Shown piece by piece: positions 27,001-38,981 of a stretch of DNA of 64,000 bases. Position numbers and translations under genes: made by a program. The notes beneath the pieces are model-generated. The model was not told the origin of the DNA. It did no database searches and worked only from the letters and a program-made list of their open reading frames with translations. Every line of letters starts with the position of its first letter. The first letter of the stretch is position 1. The stretch spans positions 9,481,603 through 9,545,602 of the forward strand of contig OZ023210.1 of NCBI GenBank assembly GCA_963995525.1, given 5' to 3'. Origin of the DNA: Escarpia spicata (lineage: Eukaryota; Annelida; Polychaeta; Sabellida; Siboglinidae).

Positions 27001-28734
27001 ACATCAGTTACTTGATATGCGTCATGAAATGCATCGTTATTTATATACATTTGACCTGGATGAGAGAAAATAAAACAATCAAACATTAAATCATTGTTTC
27101 TGTTAAGAAGAGTGTTCCATAGTCGAGGGATGTCAAAAGGAGTAGTTTGGTTTGTGGAATTACATCGCAGTAGAACACCGATAGTGTATCAATACGCCTT
27201 GTGAGACCCTTGAAACGTGCGCTCAGTCTTTCTGGTTCAGTCGCTGTAATGCCGTGACACTTTTTTTACAATGCAACGTACTTGAATAGCACTGTAGTTG
27301 ACGAGGGGATCGGAGGTTTCCCTGTAAATGCACACTGTTTACATCATCCATTGAGACACGATACAAACACACAGTTTAGCAGTGTTACAGACCTACATAA
27401 ATAGTTGTGACTATATTGGGACGGCTAGACGATAGTTAATACAGGTTGCATTTAGAAGAGCCAGAAGTCCAGATCTCGCGTAGCAGAATCATATTCGTAC
27501 GTTGCACGCAATGATTACGTTTTAATGTGCAGCATTTCTGGTAGGCACCCACTCAACGATATGGGGTGTCGACTCATCGTTCACCCCCTTAAAGAACCCC
27601 TTGGTATGATACACAATCAAGTTGAACATTATCGTGATAACCTGTGATCTTTAGCACCAAATATGTAGGCACTTAATATTTAGTCTCTTAAATGTGTGCG
27701 CGTCATTATTTATCTAATAAAACGTATTCATTGTACAAAGAGGACGTCTTCGCTTGTTTTTGGTTGGTTCGCAGTCGAGGCATTGCACACGGTTATAGAT
27801 ATTCTTGGAGGGAAAGCTTAGTTGCTCATTACTTGATGACATGCACCTTGGCAGTGACCACCCATAATCAGAAATTATAAAGGTCTGTTTGGCGATAATG
27901 TTCTGAAAAGGCTGACTCGTTGCATGATACCTACGTATGCATATATACATATATAATTTATACACACATGTAGGTATGTATATGAATGTGTGTATGTGAT
28001 ACATACATGAACACATTCGTACTAGGCGGTCTATAGCATGGTTGATTTTATGTGTGGGTGCAAGTTTTGACCTGACCTTTTCTACAAAAAACCTTCAGAT
28101 TTCCAACAGCACCTCACTTGAGGCACACCAAAAACCTCCAACTTCACCCCTTGAAGCCCAAACAAATCCAATTCGTCTGTTCAAATGGAACTCTTCCCAC
28201 AAGCAGAACTCGTACATTAGCAAGGGAATGCGTTCGCACCCATCACAACCTCTAGCTTACAGGTCTGTACGCAGACATGCCCATACACAAAGTAATTTAT
28301 TTAAAAAGTTACGTGTTAGTTAAATTATTATTCCACAACTTTATTATAAATTTATGGCGGAACTTTGGTAGAGTGGCACAAATGATTGGTATAATCATTT
28401 GCAACGTCATTGTTGTTTAATCGGTTGTGCGCTTGCATAACCTAGCAAAGGTGGCGCCACCCTGTGGGCAGAGATCACTCTAACGAGCGTTCACTCCTTG
28501 ACCGAAACGCCACCTACTGATAAAGTGGGTGGTAGTACAGAAAATTAACACAATGTTGTGCATGTGATTTTATAAAGATAGGTTAGTTTATAAACGTGAG
28601 CATCAATAAAACAACACTGACAATTCCATTACAATGAAACAGAGATCTCACTCGCTTTAAATTTGTGAACTCGTCATGAAGGGCTCATGCTATTGTTAGT
28701 TTTCCCATTGGCTGCCATGTTAACGTTTTGTACA
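24010..28734 (+). other. ZMIZ 3' UTR (length uncertain) and intergenic sequence
   Basis: No further coding exon is supported. The first 650 bases after the stop are GC-richer, then the sequence becomes AT-rich. Candidate polyadenylation signals are ATTAAA at 25,842 and AATAAA at 27,069 and 27,716, and I cannot choose between them. Simple repeats are a GA-rich run near 25,440-25,462, a TATG-rich run at about 26,070-26,125 and another at about 27,935-28,005. ORFs here look random. Confidence 0.45.
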
Positions 28735-28844
28735 TGTAGAGTATTTGTATTGTAGAGCATTATGAATGCTCCCCATGGCTCTGGAATAAGGACAGCTCCC
28801 GGGCTGTGCCGACGTGGCGAATAAAGATGGCGTAAGACATAACA
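28735..28844 (+). repeat. 5' LTR of the gypsy element
   Basis: This 110-bp repeat begins TGTAGAG and ends ATAACA. It contains AATAAA within GCGAATAAAGATGG. It differs from the 3' LTR at two positions (AAGGACAG versus AAGGGCAG, and CTGTGCC versus CTGTACC). Confidence 0.95.
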
Positions 28845-28862
28845 GTGGCGACGAGATGGGAT
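28845..28862 (+). promoter_or_regulatory. Primer-binding-site-like sequence
   Basis: GTGGCGACGAGATGGGAT immediately follows the 5' LTR, where the tRNA primer would pair. I did not identify the cognate tRNA. Confidence 0.55.
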
Positions 28863-28901
28863 TAAACGAAGCTATAAGTGAGTGAACAATTAATACACAT
28901 C

Positions 28902-29390
28902 ATGGCAGCGCCAGTTGGCTGTGTGGGTGAATTTGACAATTCAAAAGAGACATGGACGGCATACGTTGAAAGGTTGGAATGGTATTTCAACGTTAATGAC
29001 GTTGATGAACAAAAAAGGGCGCACTTGCTAATAAGCCTCATGGGAAGCGACACGTATGGGTTACAGAAAACGTTGATGGCACCTATAAAACAATCAACTA
29101 AGCCATTCGCAGAATTAGTCAAAACACTTGCGGACCACCTAGATCCACAAACCACTGAAACGTTTCCGTTTTGGCCGCCGATATCAACAAGAGGGTGAAA
29201 GTATCGCCTCGTTCGTGGCTGAACTGCGGAGACTCGTTACATTGTGGTTATGCAGAAAACCTGACGACAGCCCTAAGAGACCAGTTTGAGTTGGGTTTGC
29301 GATCGGAATCAACACAAGAAGCTGGTAAAAATCAAAGACCTAAGCCTGGAAACTGCCGTCGAAACAGCGAAGATAGACGAAACGGCTAGG
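28902..29390 (+). pseudogene. gag: gypsy gag remnant
   Basis: An open frame from the ATG at 28,902 to 29,198 encodes a retrotransposon gag capsid segment (WTAYVERLEWYFNVNDV, then LLISLMGSDTYGL). The frame then shifts, and gag-like sequence continues to about 29,390. The usual CCHC zinc knuckles before the protease are absent, so an internal deletion probably joined the gag end to the protease. Confidence 0.8.
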
Positions 29391-32300
29391 CGTGACACCG
29401 AGGCGAAGAACTACAGAAATGACACAATTTGGACGACACTGCGGGTAGCCGGACAATCACTCAAAATGGAGGTTGATACTGGGTCGGCATATTCAGTAAT
29501 CCCACACCACGTGTACAAGGAAATGTTCAAGAAGCACGAACTTTAGCCTACACCGGTAACTCCCCGAACCTACACGGTGGAGTTAGTTGTTCCCGAGGGA
29601 AAGCTTCGTGTCCAGGTCAAGTACAAGAAAGAGATGGTGAAGCTGGACTGGTTTTGGGAGATCAAGCTCGACTGGGGAGAAATTGACTCCCTGAAGTCAT
29701 GTCATGGGACTGACAAGGACATTTCTCTGAAGGATGCCAATAAGCAAGTTCAACGGCTGCTGGCAAAGTATGAGTTGTTAAGCACGGATAATTTAGGGAC
29801 ATTGAAAGGTGTGAAAGCCAAACTCACCGTAGAGGCAGACGCTCAACCGAAGTTCTGCCAGCCACGAAGCATGCCTTATGCGATCAAACCATATTTTGAG
29901 AAGGAATTAGAAAGGCTCCAGAAAGAAGGAATCATATCATGTCGAGTATAACCAATGGGCATCAAGAGTGGTACCGGTGGCGAAACGAGATACCAAGGAT
30001 GTACGTCTATGTGGAGACTACAAAGTGACACTCAACCCGGTGCTCCGTGAAGATAAATTTCCGCTACCACGCATCGAAGATATTTTCGCAAAGATGGCCG
30101 GAGGTAAGAGGTTCAGCAAAATTGACCTCAAGAATGCTTACCTGCAGATGGAAGTAGCGGAGGACTCTAACAATACTTCACAGTCAACACGCACAAGGGC
30201 CTGTTTCAGTATAATAGGTTGCCGTTCGGGATCAAGACGGCACCCTCGATATGGCAGAGAGCAATGGAGCAGACTTTACAAGGAATCCCTGACGTGGAGG
30301 TGATGTTGGATGATATCATTGTCACGGGGCAGTCTGACACTGAGCATCTGGAAAACCTGGAAGCAGTATTCAGGAGGCTGGCAGATAAGGATCTGCGGAT
30401 CAATGTGAAGAAGTGCCGGTTCTTCATGGAACGGATCGAGTATTGTGGCCACGAGATTTATCAAGAGGGTCTGCACAAGACAAAGACAAAAATAGAAGCC
30501 GTGCAGAAGGCACCATGCCCCCAAGATATTAGTAGTTTAAAAGGATTCCTTGGGCTGGTGAATTACTACCACAGGTTTTTACCCGACCTGGCCAGTGTCT
30601 TGCATCCCTTAAACCAGTTACTAGAGAAAGATCAGGAATGGATGTGGTCAAAGGAGTGTGAACAAGCGTTCAGTGAAGCAAAGAGACTGGTCACATCGGA
30701 ACAAGTTCTCGTCCACTACGATCCGAACTTGCCCATCAGAATAGCGTGCTATGCATCTGCATATGGGTTGGGGGCCGTACTCAGTCATACGATGCCAGAT
30801 GGGTTGGAGAGACCAATCGCGTTCGCTTCGCGAACTTTAAACAAGGCTGAACGGAATTACAGCCAGATAGACAAAGAAGCACTGGGACTCGTTGTGGAGA
30901 GTCAAGAAGTTCCACCAATACCTGTTTGGAAGACGATTCACGCTGGTGATGGATCACCAACCCCTCACAGCTATCTTTCATCCAGGGAAGAGTATTCCAG
31001 CAATGACGGCTACACGAATGCAACGATATGCCCTACAACGAGCAGCACACGACTACGAGATAGTCTATAAAAGCTCTTTGAAACACGCAAATGCAGACGG
31101 ACTTTCGAGGTTACCATTGAAAACGGGGAAGACACACCTTGATGTGGTGGAGATGCTCTACATGAACCACGTGGAAACCCTTCATGTCACGGCAGCAAAC
31201 ATTAAGACAGAGTCCAGCAAGGACCCAGTCATGTCAAAAGTTCTGGAGAGAACCCAGCAAGGATGGCCGACGATCAGTCCAGAGGGACTTGAACCATTCT
31301 TTGCCAAGCGCTACGAGCCGAGTGTATCCCACGGATGCGTTATGTGGGGAATACGCGTCCTAGTGCCACAGAAGTTGCGCAGTAAAATCCTCCAGGAGTT
31401 ACACGATGGACATGTCGGGGTTGTAAAAATTAAGGGACTGGCTCGTAGCTACGTTTGGTGGCCTGGGATAGATAAATATATAGAATCTCTGGCACAGCAA
31501 TGTCAAGGCTGCCAGAGAGTCCAGTTTGAAGCGCCTACCGTGCCACTTCACCCGTGGGAATGGCTTGCAAAGCCATGACAGCGTATCCATGTAGATTTAC
31601 GCTGGATCGTTTATGGAACGGATGTTCTTAATAGCGGTCGATGCACATAGCAAATGGCCCGAGGTACTACCAACAGCCTCAGCATCATCAGGAAGAACCG
31701 TAGAACTGTTACGAGATGTGTTTGCAAGATACGGTCTTCCAGAACACTTGCACAGTTACAACGGAAATCAATTCACAAGCGAAGTTTTCCGAAACTTCAT
31801 GAAAGCAAACAACATCAGGCACACATTTTCTGCACCCTACCACCCAGCTACCAACGGCCAGGTGGAACGCTTTGTTCAGACATTTAAACAAGCCATGCGA
31901 TCAGTGAGAGGTGACTCGGGTGTTGTGAAACGACACCTGGCCAGATTTCTGTTTGCCTACAGAAATGCACCACATACAGCAACACGTGAATCTCCAGCAA
32001 TGTTACTGATGGGTCGAGCCCTGCGAACAAGATTAGATGCCATACGACCAAACACGAGGAAGACGGTGGAGAACCGTCAGGTCAAGACAGTAGAGGAGAA
32101 GAGAGGGCAACACATAGAATGTGAAGCTGGGGACAGAGTAGCGGTAAGAAACTATCGCAACGACCAAAAGTGGGTACTTGGTACCGTCCAAGAGAAGAGG
32201 GGTACCAGATCGTATGCAGTGCGCGTGAAAGACGGCGATGTATGGCGGAGACACAGCGACCAAATCAGGGCTTCTGACGTCGCCATGGTACCTCTGGGTG

Positions 32301-32443
32301 CGGTGGAGGTACCAGTGGTTGACGAATCGACTAGACCAACAGCAGAAGAAGACAACCAGCCAAATTCAATGCAAACATCGATGGCGGTGAACTATCCCGT
32401 GAGACCGGCAAGACCAGCGCAGATACCGATGGCAGAGGAATGA
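29391..32443 (+). pseudogene. pol: gypsy pol remnant: protease, RT, RNase H, integrase
   Basis: The protease shows VDTGSAYSVIP at about 29,473, and an in-frame TAG follows KKHEL near 29,544. RT pieces include FSKIDLKNAYLQMEV (about 30,110), MPFGIKTAPSIWQ (30,219) and the active-site MLDDIIVTG. RNase H reads CYASAYGLGAVLSH, with Tyr where the first catalytic Asp is expected. The frame shifts near 30,895 before VKKFHQYLFG. Integrase has a Zn-binding H2C2 region (CQGCQRVQ, near 31,510), an IAVDAHSKWPEV block with the first Asp, YNGNQF with Tyr in place of the second catalytic Asp, and HPATNGQVER with the Glu. The last frame (31,613-32,443) reaches a Pro-rich C-terminus. At least four frame breaks and two lost catalytic residues make this a dead copy. 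Confidence 0.93.
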
Positions 32444-32683
32444 CCCGTGAGAAGGTCCACAAGAACCAGAAAGCCTCCAGAGAAGCTGGATCAGTGACGT
32501 TTGAAAGACGGTGTCCAGTTTAATTATGGACATAGACGTTAATGGTTAATGGCTACTAAAATGTCATTGTTAACAAGGACTAATTAATGGACGCTAAACC
32601 TATGTACTGTGTTGACGTTTGTCATATTGTATATGTGGCGTAGCGCAACCAGGGTATTAACATGTTTTAAAGGAACAACATTT

Positions 32684-32695
32684 AAAAGGGAGGGG
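32684..32695 (+). promoter_or_regulatory. Polypurine tract of the gypsy element
   Basis: AAAAGGGAGGGG lies directly against the 3' LTR and is the expected plus-strand primer. Confidence 0.8.
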
Positions 32696-32805
32696 TGTAG
32701 AGTATTTGTATTGTAGAGCATTATGAATGCTCCCCATGGCTCTGGAATAAGGGCAGCTCCCGGGCTGTACCGACGTGGCGAATAAAGATGGCGTAAGACA
32801 TAACA
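32696..32805 (+). repeat. 3' LTR of the gypsy element
   Basis: This 110-bp direct repeat of 28,735-28,844 has two substitutions and no indels. It is followed by GTACG, close to the GTACA that precedes the 5' LTR. Confidence 0.95.
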
Positions 32806-33949
32806 GTACGATTATAAGAAAACATAAATTCTTACCTGCTGTTATCATCATCTCATTGATATGCTGGTCGCGTTTAGTCAAAACAAATTATTTCTAGCTC
32901 TCGTAAAATGTCTATGTACGTATGACACCCGTCAATATTTACGAATGGATGCAGGCAGTACTCCGGCTAAAGGGTCAAATAGCCCAATTGTTGCAAAATA
33001 TCTTTCCGCTTAGTAAAATCAGCTAAAAATACACAATTTTACTGTCAACAGCTTCTACAATCACACCTGGAAATCTGACTACTCAAAGCACTTATGTCGG
33101 AGCAGATGAATTTTGTCAAAAAATGACCCCTGAAGAAAATGTTCCTCATGGCGCCTAGATACTTTAGGTTACAATATAATCTACTGACCTCACTTTAGGC
33201 GTAATACCATATTAAGTATTCGTCTGCCATTACCGAGTGAAAGAGTGCCCTTGAAAATATCGCTTTGGTGTGATGTGTGAAATGCGAGGTAGCAATAAAC
33301 TTGCGCTAGTCGCTGGCGTATTCGCACAGTGGCTATTTTGCAGAAGGCACCAATATTTCAAAGTCCGTCACCAGATTGGGGTGAAACTGAAGTTTAAGGT
33401 GGATTTTTCTGAAAAACAAGGTATGCAAATTTTACACAACATTTATGTTAATTGAGGTTAAATATGTTATGAAATTTTCAAGAAGATTGTTACAGAAACT
33501 TTGCAGGAAATTATTACATATATTGTTTGAATAAATATTTTTTGTTCCAATATGTTGTAATAATAAACTTTATTTACACACCATCAAATCCGGGACTAAT
33601 GACCCGTTCACGGGTGTTTACAAATCAGCAATCATCTCGGAAGCATAAAAACGCATTTAAGAGAAATGAATAACAAAAATAAATAATAAACTTAGGAAAC
33701 AAAATCCAAATAGAGAGGGAGGGAGGGAGAGAGAGAGAGATAAACCTATGTATAGTAAAATTACGGGTAAATGCAATGATAAAATAAACGATTAGCAAAA
33801 GTGCTGAACATACTGGATAAAAAATAAATAAATAAGTTTATTAGATACTAAACTGTTATTCTGAGATACATAAGACTAACAATTAATTAAACCTATATGC
33901 ATGAATAATACAAAGGTTAAATGATGTCTGATTATATTAGTTTGAGAAC
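32806..33949. other. Non-coding spacer
   Basis: The stretch is AT-rich, with no gene or transposon body recognised. A GGGA/GA simple repeat lies at about 33,716-33,740, and AAATAAATAAATAA-type runs lie near 33,820. Confidence 0.6.
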
Positions 33950-34590
33950 AGAAATGTCTTCAATAATTTTCCAAACTGCCTAGTGTTCTCATTCGCGCGT
34001 TGTTCCAGAGGCAGAGAGTTCCACAATGTCGGCCCAGCACATGCAAACGCCCGGCGACCAATAGTGTTCTAGGTTCACGCGTGGAACGTCCAGAAGCAGA
34101 CCACCGCCAGAGCGTATGGTCCTGCGTGGTGAGTGACGATGTAACAGTGACGCGAGATACACTGGCGTGCCTGCATACAGTGTCGTGTGTACAACCATGA
34201 GTAACTTGTACTCGATGCTCTTTCTCACTGGGAGCCAGTGTAGCTGTTGTAGGACCGCAGTGAAAGATCGCCGGTCACCTCGTCGAAGTTGCATCACAAC
34301 ACGAGCGGCTGACCGTTGGACTCTAATCTAGACGGTGCAGCAGACGGTCAGGTATACCAAACAGCAAGTGCATGGACAGGACATTTGCAGACACTGGTCG
34401 TCACTGCGTTTCGTACACGAGCAATTCTCGAGAGATGGTAGTAAGCACTTCGACATACAATTGCCACCTGCGTCGCCATCGATAAATCAGCATCGATTGC
34501 AACACCAAGGGCAAGGTCACGAACGATGGTCGATATCGTTACATATTGTCCGCATATGTCGACATGATCAATGAGTACTGGTCTGCGCAA
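33950..34590 (-). mobile_element. 3' end of an L2/CR1-group LINE (minus strand)
   Basis: Reading the minus strand, the thumb/C-terminal part of a non-LTR reverse transcriptase is visible: LGVAIDADLSMATQVA and CRSAYYHLSRIARVRN (about 34,500), LQQLHWLPVRKSIEYKLL (about 34,230), then VPRVNLEHY and a LWNSLP-like segment read in a shifted frame near 34,010. The catalytic core is missing, so this is a 5'-truncated copy with frameshifts. Confidence 0.88.
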
Positions 34591-34704
34591 GTTCGATGAA
34601 CATTACATCTATTGTGTGTTCACGGTACTTACACTAGCATACTACTTTATTTGTCCATTTAATTATAACCATGCTTTTATCATTTTGTGTTATTGTGTAA
34701 TTGT

Positions 34705-35920
34705 TCTCTAGGATAGCTTTGGGGTCGAAACGAGCATCAAAATGAGTTAATGTGCGATATTCCGATGTAATACAAACACTAGTCATCATAGAGGAACAAG
34801 CAATTATTTTACGGTTCCACATGAATCAAATTTTATTCAAAACAATGAATGCGAATGGGCCTACAAGTCGACTAGGTTTCGCCGAGCTTGGACTCGTTTT
34901 CAGAATAATTATATCGGATGCAACCAACGAGAGATAATCTACATCAATAAACATACATAGCAAACATATATTGTATCCAGCTACATAAAGTAACGTGAAT
35001 AATCTCATAATATCACTAAAATATCGATGTGTGAAGGAGGAGTTGTACAATTTATCATAACTTAAATCAGTCCGTGAAATACTGTGGGTGCCGCTAGCTC
35101 AGTTGGTAAACGCGTTGGTTTCTTGTCATTTATTTTACAATCGGGCGACGCCGGTTCAATTCTAACACCAAACCACTGTTTTTTTTATAAACTTTTTGGT
35201 TTATGTTTTCACGAAGTAATATAAACCAAATCACTTTTATACTATGATGCACTGTTTGTAAAAAAAAAAATTTGTAGTAATTATTTATTCGCCACAAAAA
35301 TGAAAATATGGGTATTATATAACGATGTTTCTAAATTTTATTTATCCAAACAAATATAATGTAATGAATATATCATTTATTAATTGTATATATATATATA
35401 TATATTGTACAGTAATATATTGTAATTATATATGTGAAAACAAATGGTGATCTGTCTGGATAAATACAATTTAGAAACATCGTTATATATAATTACCATA
35501 TTTTCATTTTTGTGGCGAATGAATAATTACTACAAATATATTTACAAACAGTGCATCATAGTATAAAAATGATTTGGTTTATATTACTTGGTGAAAACAT
35601 AAACCAAAAAAAGTGTAAATAAAATAAATGGTTTGGTGTCAGGATTGAACCGGCGTCAATATTTTAGTGATATTATGAGATTATACACGTTATTTTCTGT
35701 AGCTGGACAATATATGTTTGCTATGTATGTTTATTGGTGTAGATTATCTCCCGTTGGTTGCATTCGATATAATTATTCTGAAAACGAGCCCAGGGCCAAG
35801 CTCAGCGAAACCTAGTCGACTTGTAGGCCCATTCGCATTCACTGTTTTGAATAACATTTGATTCATGTGGAACCGTATGATAACTGCTTGTTCCTCTATG
35901 ATGACTAGTGTTTGTATTAC
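34705..35920. repeat. Long hairpin (foldback) repeat around a TA microsatellite
   Basis: The left arm (34,705-35,385) and right arm (35,407-35,920, continuing at 37,899-37,960) are inverted copies at high identity around a (TA)n centre near 35,395. For example, GTCATCATAGAGGAACAAGC on the left matches the complement of GCTTGTTCCTCTATGATGAC on the right. The left arm carries about 120 extra bases (35,022-35,143) absent from the right. A LINE inserted at 35,920/37,894 splits the right arm. Confidence 0.9.
35087..35170 (+). repeat. tRNA-like sequence in the left hairpin arm
   Basis: TAGCTCAGTTGGTAAACGCG resembles an A box and GGTTCAATTC a B box. GGTG/CACC could pair as an acceptor stem. The T stem does not pair, so this is a tRNA-derived or pseudo-tRNA sequence rather than a functional tRNA. 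The right arm keeps only the B-box half. Confidence 0.5.
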
Positions 35921-37893
35921 TTCTTCTTCCTTTTAAAGGGCTGGGCTCTTGCGAGCGTAATTAGCCCTGAGATGCATGTACAGTTGCGTTATGGTGTAGC
36001 GGCCTGTGCGCCAAATATTTAAAATCATTAAAACTATGTTAGATTAAAATAGTTTAAAATGCATTTTGGCTTGTTCCCCAGGGTGTTGCTGGCGGTGGCT
36101 GCAGGTTGTGTAAGCCGAGTCTTTTAAAGAATTGTTTAAGTGAGGATGCTGATGTGGTGGAAGCTGGAAGATGGTTCCAGTCTGCTACTGTCGGGGGGGG
36201 GGGGGGAGAATGATAAAGAACTGGGTGGTGGACATGTTCCTGATACAATCGTTGAGTGCCTCTAGTTCTTGGGTCAGAATGGTAGTAGTAATTTGAGCGA
36301 ATAATATCTACTCGTCCATTATTAATTCTAAAGAGCATTCCTAGTCTATTGTGATATCTTCGCTGTTGGAGTGTGGGCCATTTGAGTTGTAGCAGCCTGG
36401 ATGTAACGCTGTCGGGTGTCCTTTCTGTGTAATTATTAAAACGTATCTAGCTGCTTGACGCTGTACGCTTTCTAATGTCTGAATATCGTTCTGCTTATGT
36501 GGGCCCCAAATGGATGATGCATATTCTAAAATGGGGCGCACCATTGTAGTGTAAGTTGCAGACTTTACCCGAGGGGTACATTGTCGGAAAATTCTCCTCA
36601 GGAAGTTCTATTCCCTTTTGCTGCCGTGGCTTCGATATGGTTGGTCCAGGATAGGTTGTCTGCTATGGTTACACCAAGATATTTGTGAGAACTCGTTGTC
36701 TCAAGATACTGATTGTGCAAAGTGTAGTTAGTTAGAATAACCTTCTTGGACTTGTTAGGTAAGATTCGAATGACTGTACATTTGCTGGGGTTAAACTGCA
36801 TCTGCCAGGTGTTTTCCCATTCTTCTAGGGCATTGAGATATTGTTGAAGCAACTGTTGGTCTTTTATGCTGTGAATTTCTCTATAGAGGAGGGTGTCGTC
36901 AGCATATAACCGGGATGTTGAGTTTTGTATTGCAGTGTAGGGTGGTCATTGATATAGGTAAGACAGAGCAGTGGTCCTAAGGCTGTGCTCTGAGACACTC
37001 CTGAGAGTACAGGAGCAGGTGATGAGTGTGTTCCTTCCAAGACAATTTGCTGGCTTCTGTTGGTGAGGAACGATTCGATCCAGGTAAGGGTATTATGTGT
37101 CACTCCATAGTAGTGTAGTTTGTGAAGTAAGCGTCTGTGTGGCACTTTGTCAAAGGCCTTAGAAAAGTCAAGTAGGATAACATCGGTCTGTTGATTCTTG
37201 GCTATGTCGTGAATGGTGATGAAGAGTTGAGTTTCACAAGACCGCTGTTGTGCTTCAGATAAAACATGATGTTGGTCAAAATGTTTCAATACACATCTGT
37301 GAATTATATGTTCCAGTACTTTTCATGTAATGGAGGTGAAGGATATTGGGCGGTAGTTTTCCGGTTGGTTCCTGTCCCCTTTCTTAGCACCACCCAGGCA
37401 TCTTTCCAGTCACAAGTCACTTCTCCGAGATCTAGAGAAAGCTGGAATATCGTTGTCATCATTGGGGCTAGTTCTGTCGCTGCTGTCTTCAGAATATAGG
37501 CTGGAATGGAATCCGGGCCTGTGGCTTTATCTGTACGCAGGTTTTGGAGGAGTTTGCGTACGCCTGCTTCGCTAATTGTGATGTTGTCCATGGCAGGAAA
37601 GGGACTGTCGCCTTTGTCAGGGAGGTTTTTGATGGATTCTTTTGTCAACACTGCTTCAAACTGGTTGATAAGATCTCTGCTTTGCTGTGGCTGTCGCTTT
37701 TAATGAATCCATCTTGATTCTTTAAGGGATATACTCCTGTTGATTCCTGATGCCTGCCTTTGACGAATGACCAGAATTTCTTTGATTTGGATTTGAAGTC
37801 TTGGCTGATGATGTCTTCCATGTATTTTGCTTTGGCATGTGCTCGTTGTTGTCTTCGTATTGCAGTAGGGAGGTCATTGATATAGGCAAGAAG
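35921..37893 (-). mobile_element. jockey/CR1-group LINE, minus strand, with 5-bp target duplication
   Basis: Non-LTR reverse transcriptase pieces run along the minus strand: KFWSFVKGRHQ (about 37,770), ATGPDSIPAYILK (about 37,520), LLDFSKAFDKVPHRRLLHKL (about 37,150), SSPAPVLSGVSQSTALGPLL (about 37,010), WQMQFNPSKC (about 36,795), HKYLGVTIADNLSW (about 36,680), VRPILEYASSIWGPH (about 36,525) and a C-terminal VADWNHLP (about 36,190). The YADD box region is shifted out of frame. ATTAC at 35,916-35,920 and at 37,894-37,898 is the target duplication, and the 3' tail reads AAGGAAGAAGAA. The endonuclease domain is missing, so the copy is 5'-truncated. Confidence 0.9.
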
Positions 37894-37898
37894 ATTAC

Positions 37899-38980
37899 AT
37901 CGGACTATTGCACAATAACTCATTTTGACGCTCGTTTTTCAAAAAGTTATCCTTGTAAACATGCTCTGAATGCATGGAAAGGGTCGGCCTGATGCGAGTG
38001 TGAGTCATATGTGACGTTACGATACCACGTGATCGCCTAGCTCATAAAATTTATATTTTTCGCGGGAATCGCTACACAGACGGGTTTAAAATCGAATTAG
38101 TGCTACAAATGTATTTTTCTGTATGTTCTCGAATGTTACATACAATGATAAACTTTGTGTACACATGGAAAACGGATTTTAGCTAATGCCTTGTTTTATT
38201 TCCTTTAATGTGGTCTGACCCCTGGAGTGAAAATTAAAACACAGTAGAGACATCTAGTGATCACATTGGAAAATAATTGTTTTTGAAAAGTCTGTTTTAT
38301 AAATTGGGTTGGCAATTTCGGTGCTACTACGTTGTTAGAAACAGTTGTTTTGATCGGAATGTATACACTAATAAACTGTATAAGTAATTAGTTAAAATGA
38401 AAATCCTCAGATTCTGAACAAACATCGTAGCGTGGTTAGACGCCGTGAGATGGCGGCACGTTTTCCGTCCCTCGTGTCGCTTTCCTGTAGCCTCGATTAC
38501 CTAGGCGCCGTTAGGTGGCAGCACTTGTTCGCCCCTCACAACTGCCTGGAACATTAAGGCTCTGCCAATGTTACCTGTAGGGGGCATTACCCCAGATTCG
38601 GGCAGAGACGACGATTGGCTCTCAGACCAACTATGAAAATACAAATTAAATAAGTATACACTTTTATCACATAATACTATAAAACTATTCAACATTAAAC
38701 TTTTATTGAAACATGTCACACAATGTTTGTACGTACCTTTGCACGTATTTCAGTGCCTTTTAATCACATGCATACTCACTACGTGGCAACTCTCGTGGTT
38801 GTAAACTATTTCGTATTGACGTTATTTGCTTATGCTCGAGCAGAAACAAAAGACTAAGTGTGAATAAGCATGCTATAAACACCAAACAAGGACACATTTA
38901 ACTAAAGAAAGTGCAATCGATGTCGCGCGCAATGGTCGGACTGTTAACTAATATATGTCGTCGCCAAAGTACAACCGAAG
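37899..38980. other. End of hairpin right arm, then non-coding sequence
   Basis: Bases 37,899-37,960 are the displaced outer part of the hairpin right arm: the complement of CAAAATGAGTTAATGTGCGA-like sequence at 34,738-34,760. Beyond that I see no gene, and short ORFs look random. Confidence 0.6.
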
Positions 38981-38981
38981 C

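Larger units (their letters stand above)
28735..32805 (+). mobile_element. Ty3/gypsy LTR retrotransposon, 4.07 kb, very short LTRs
   Basis: Two 110-bp LTRs (TGTAGAG...ATAACA, two mismatches) bound a gag-protease-RT-RNaseH-integrase body. The flanks GTACA and GTACG form a 5-bp target duplication with one change. A primer-binding-like GTGGCGACGAGATGGGATT follows the 5' LTR, and a polypurine tract AAAAGGGAGGGG precedes the 3' LTR. The order RT, RNase H, integrase is that of Ty3/gypsy. Several frameshifts and stops make it non-autonomous. Confidence 0.95.
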
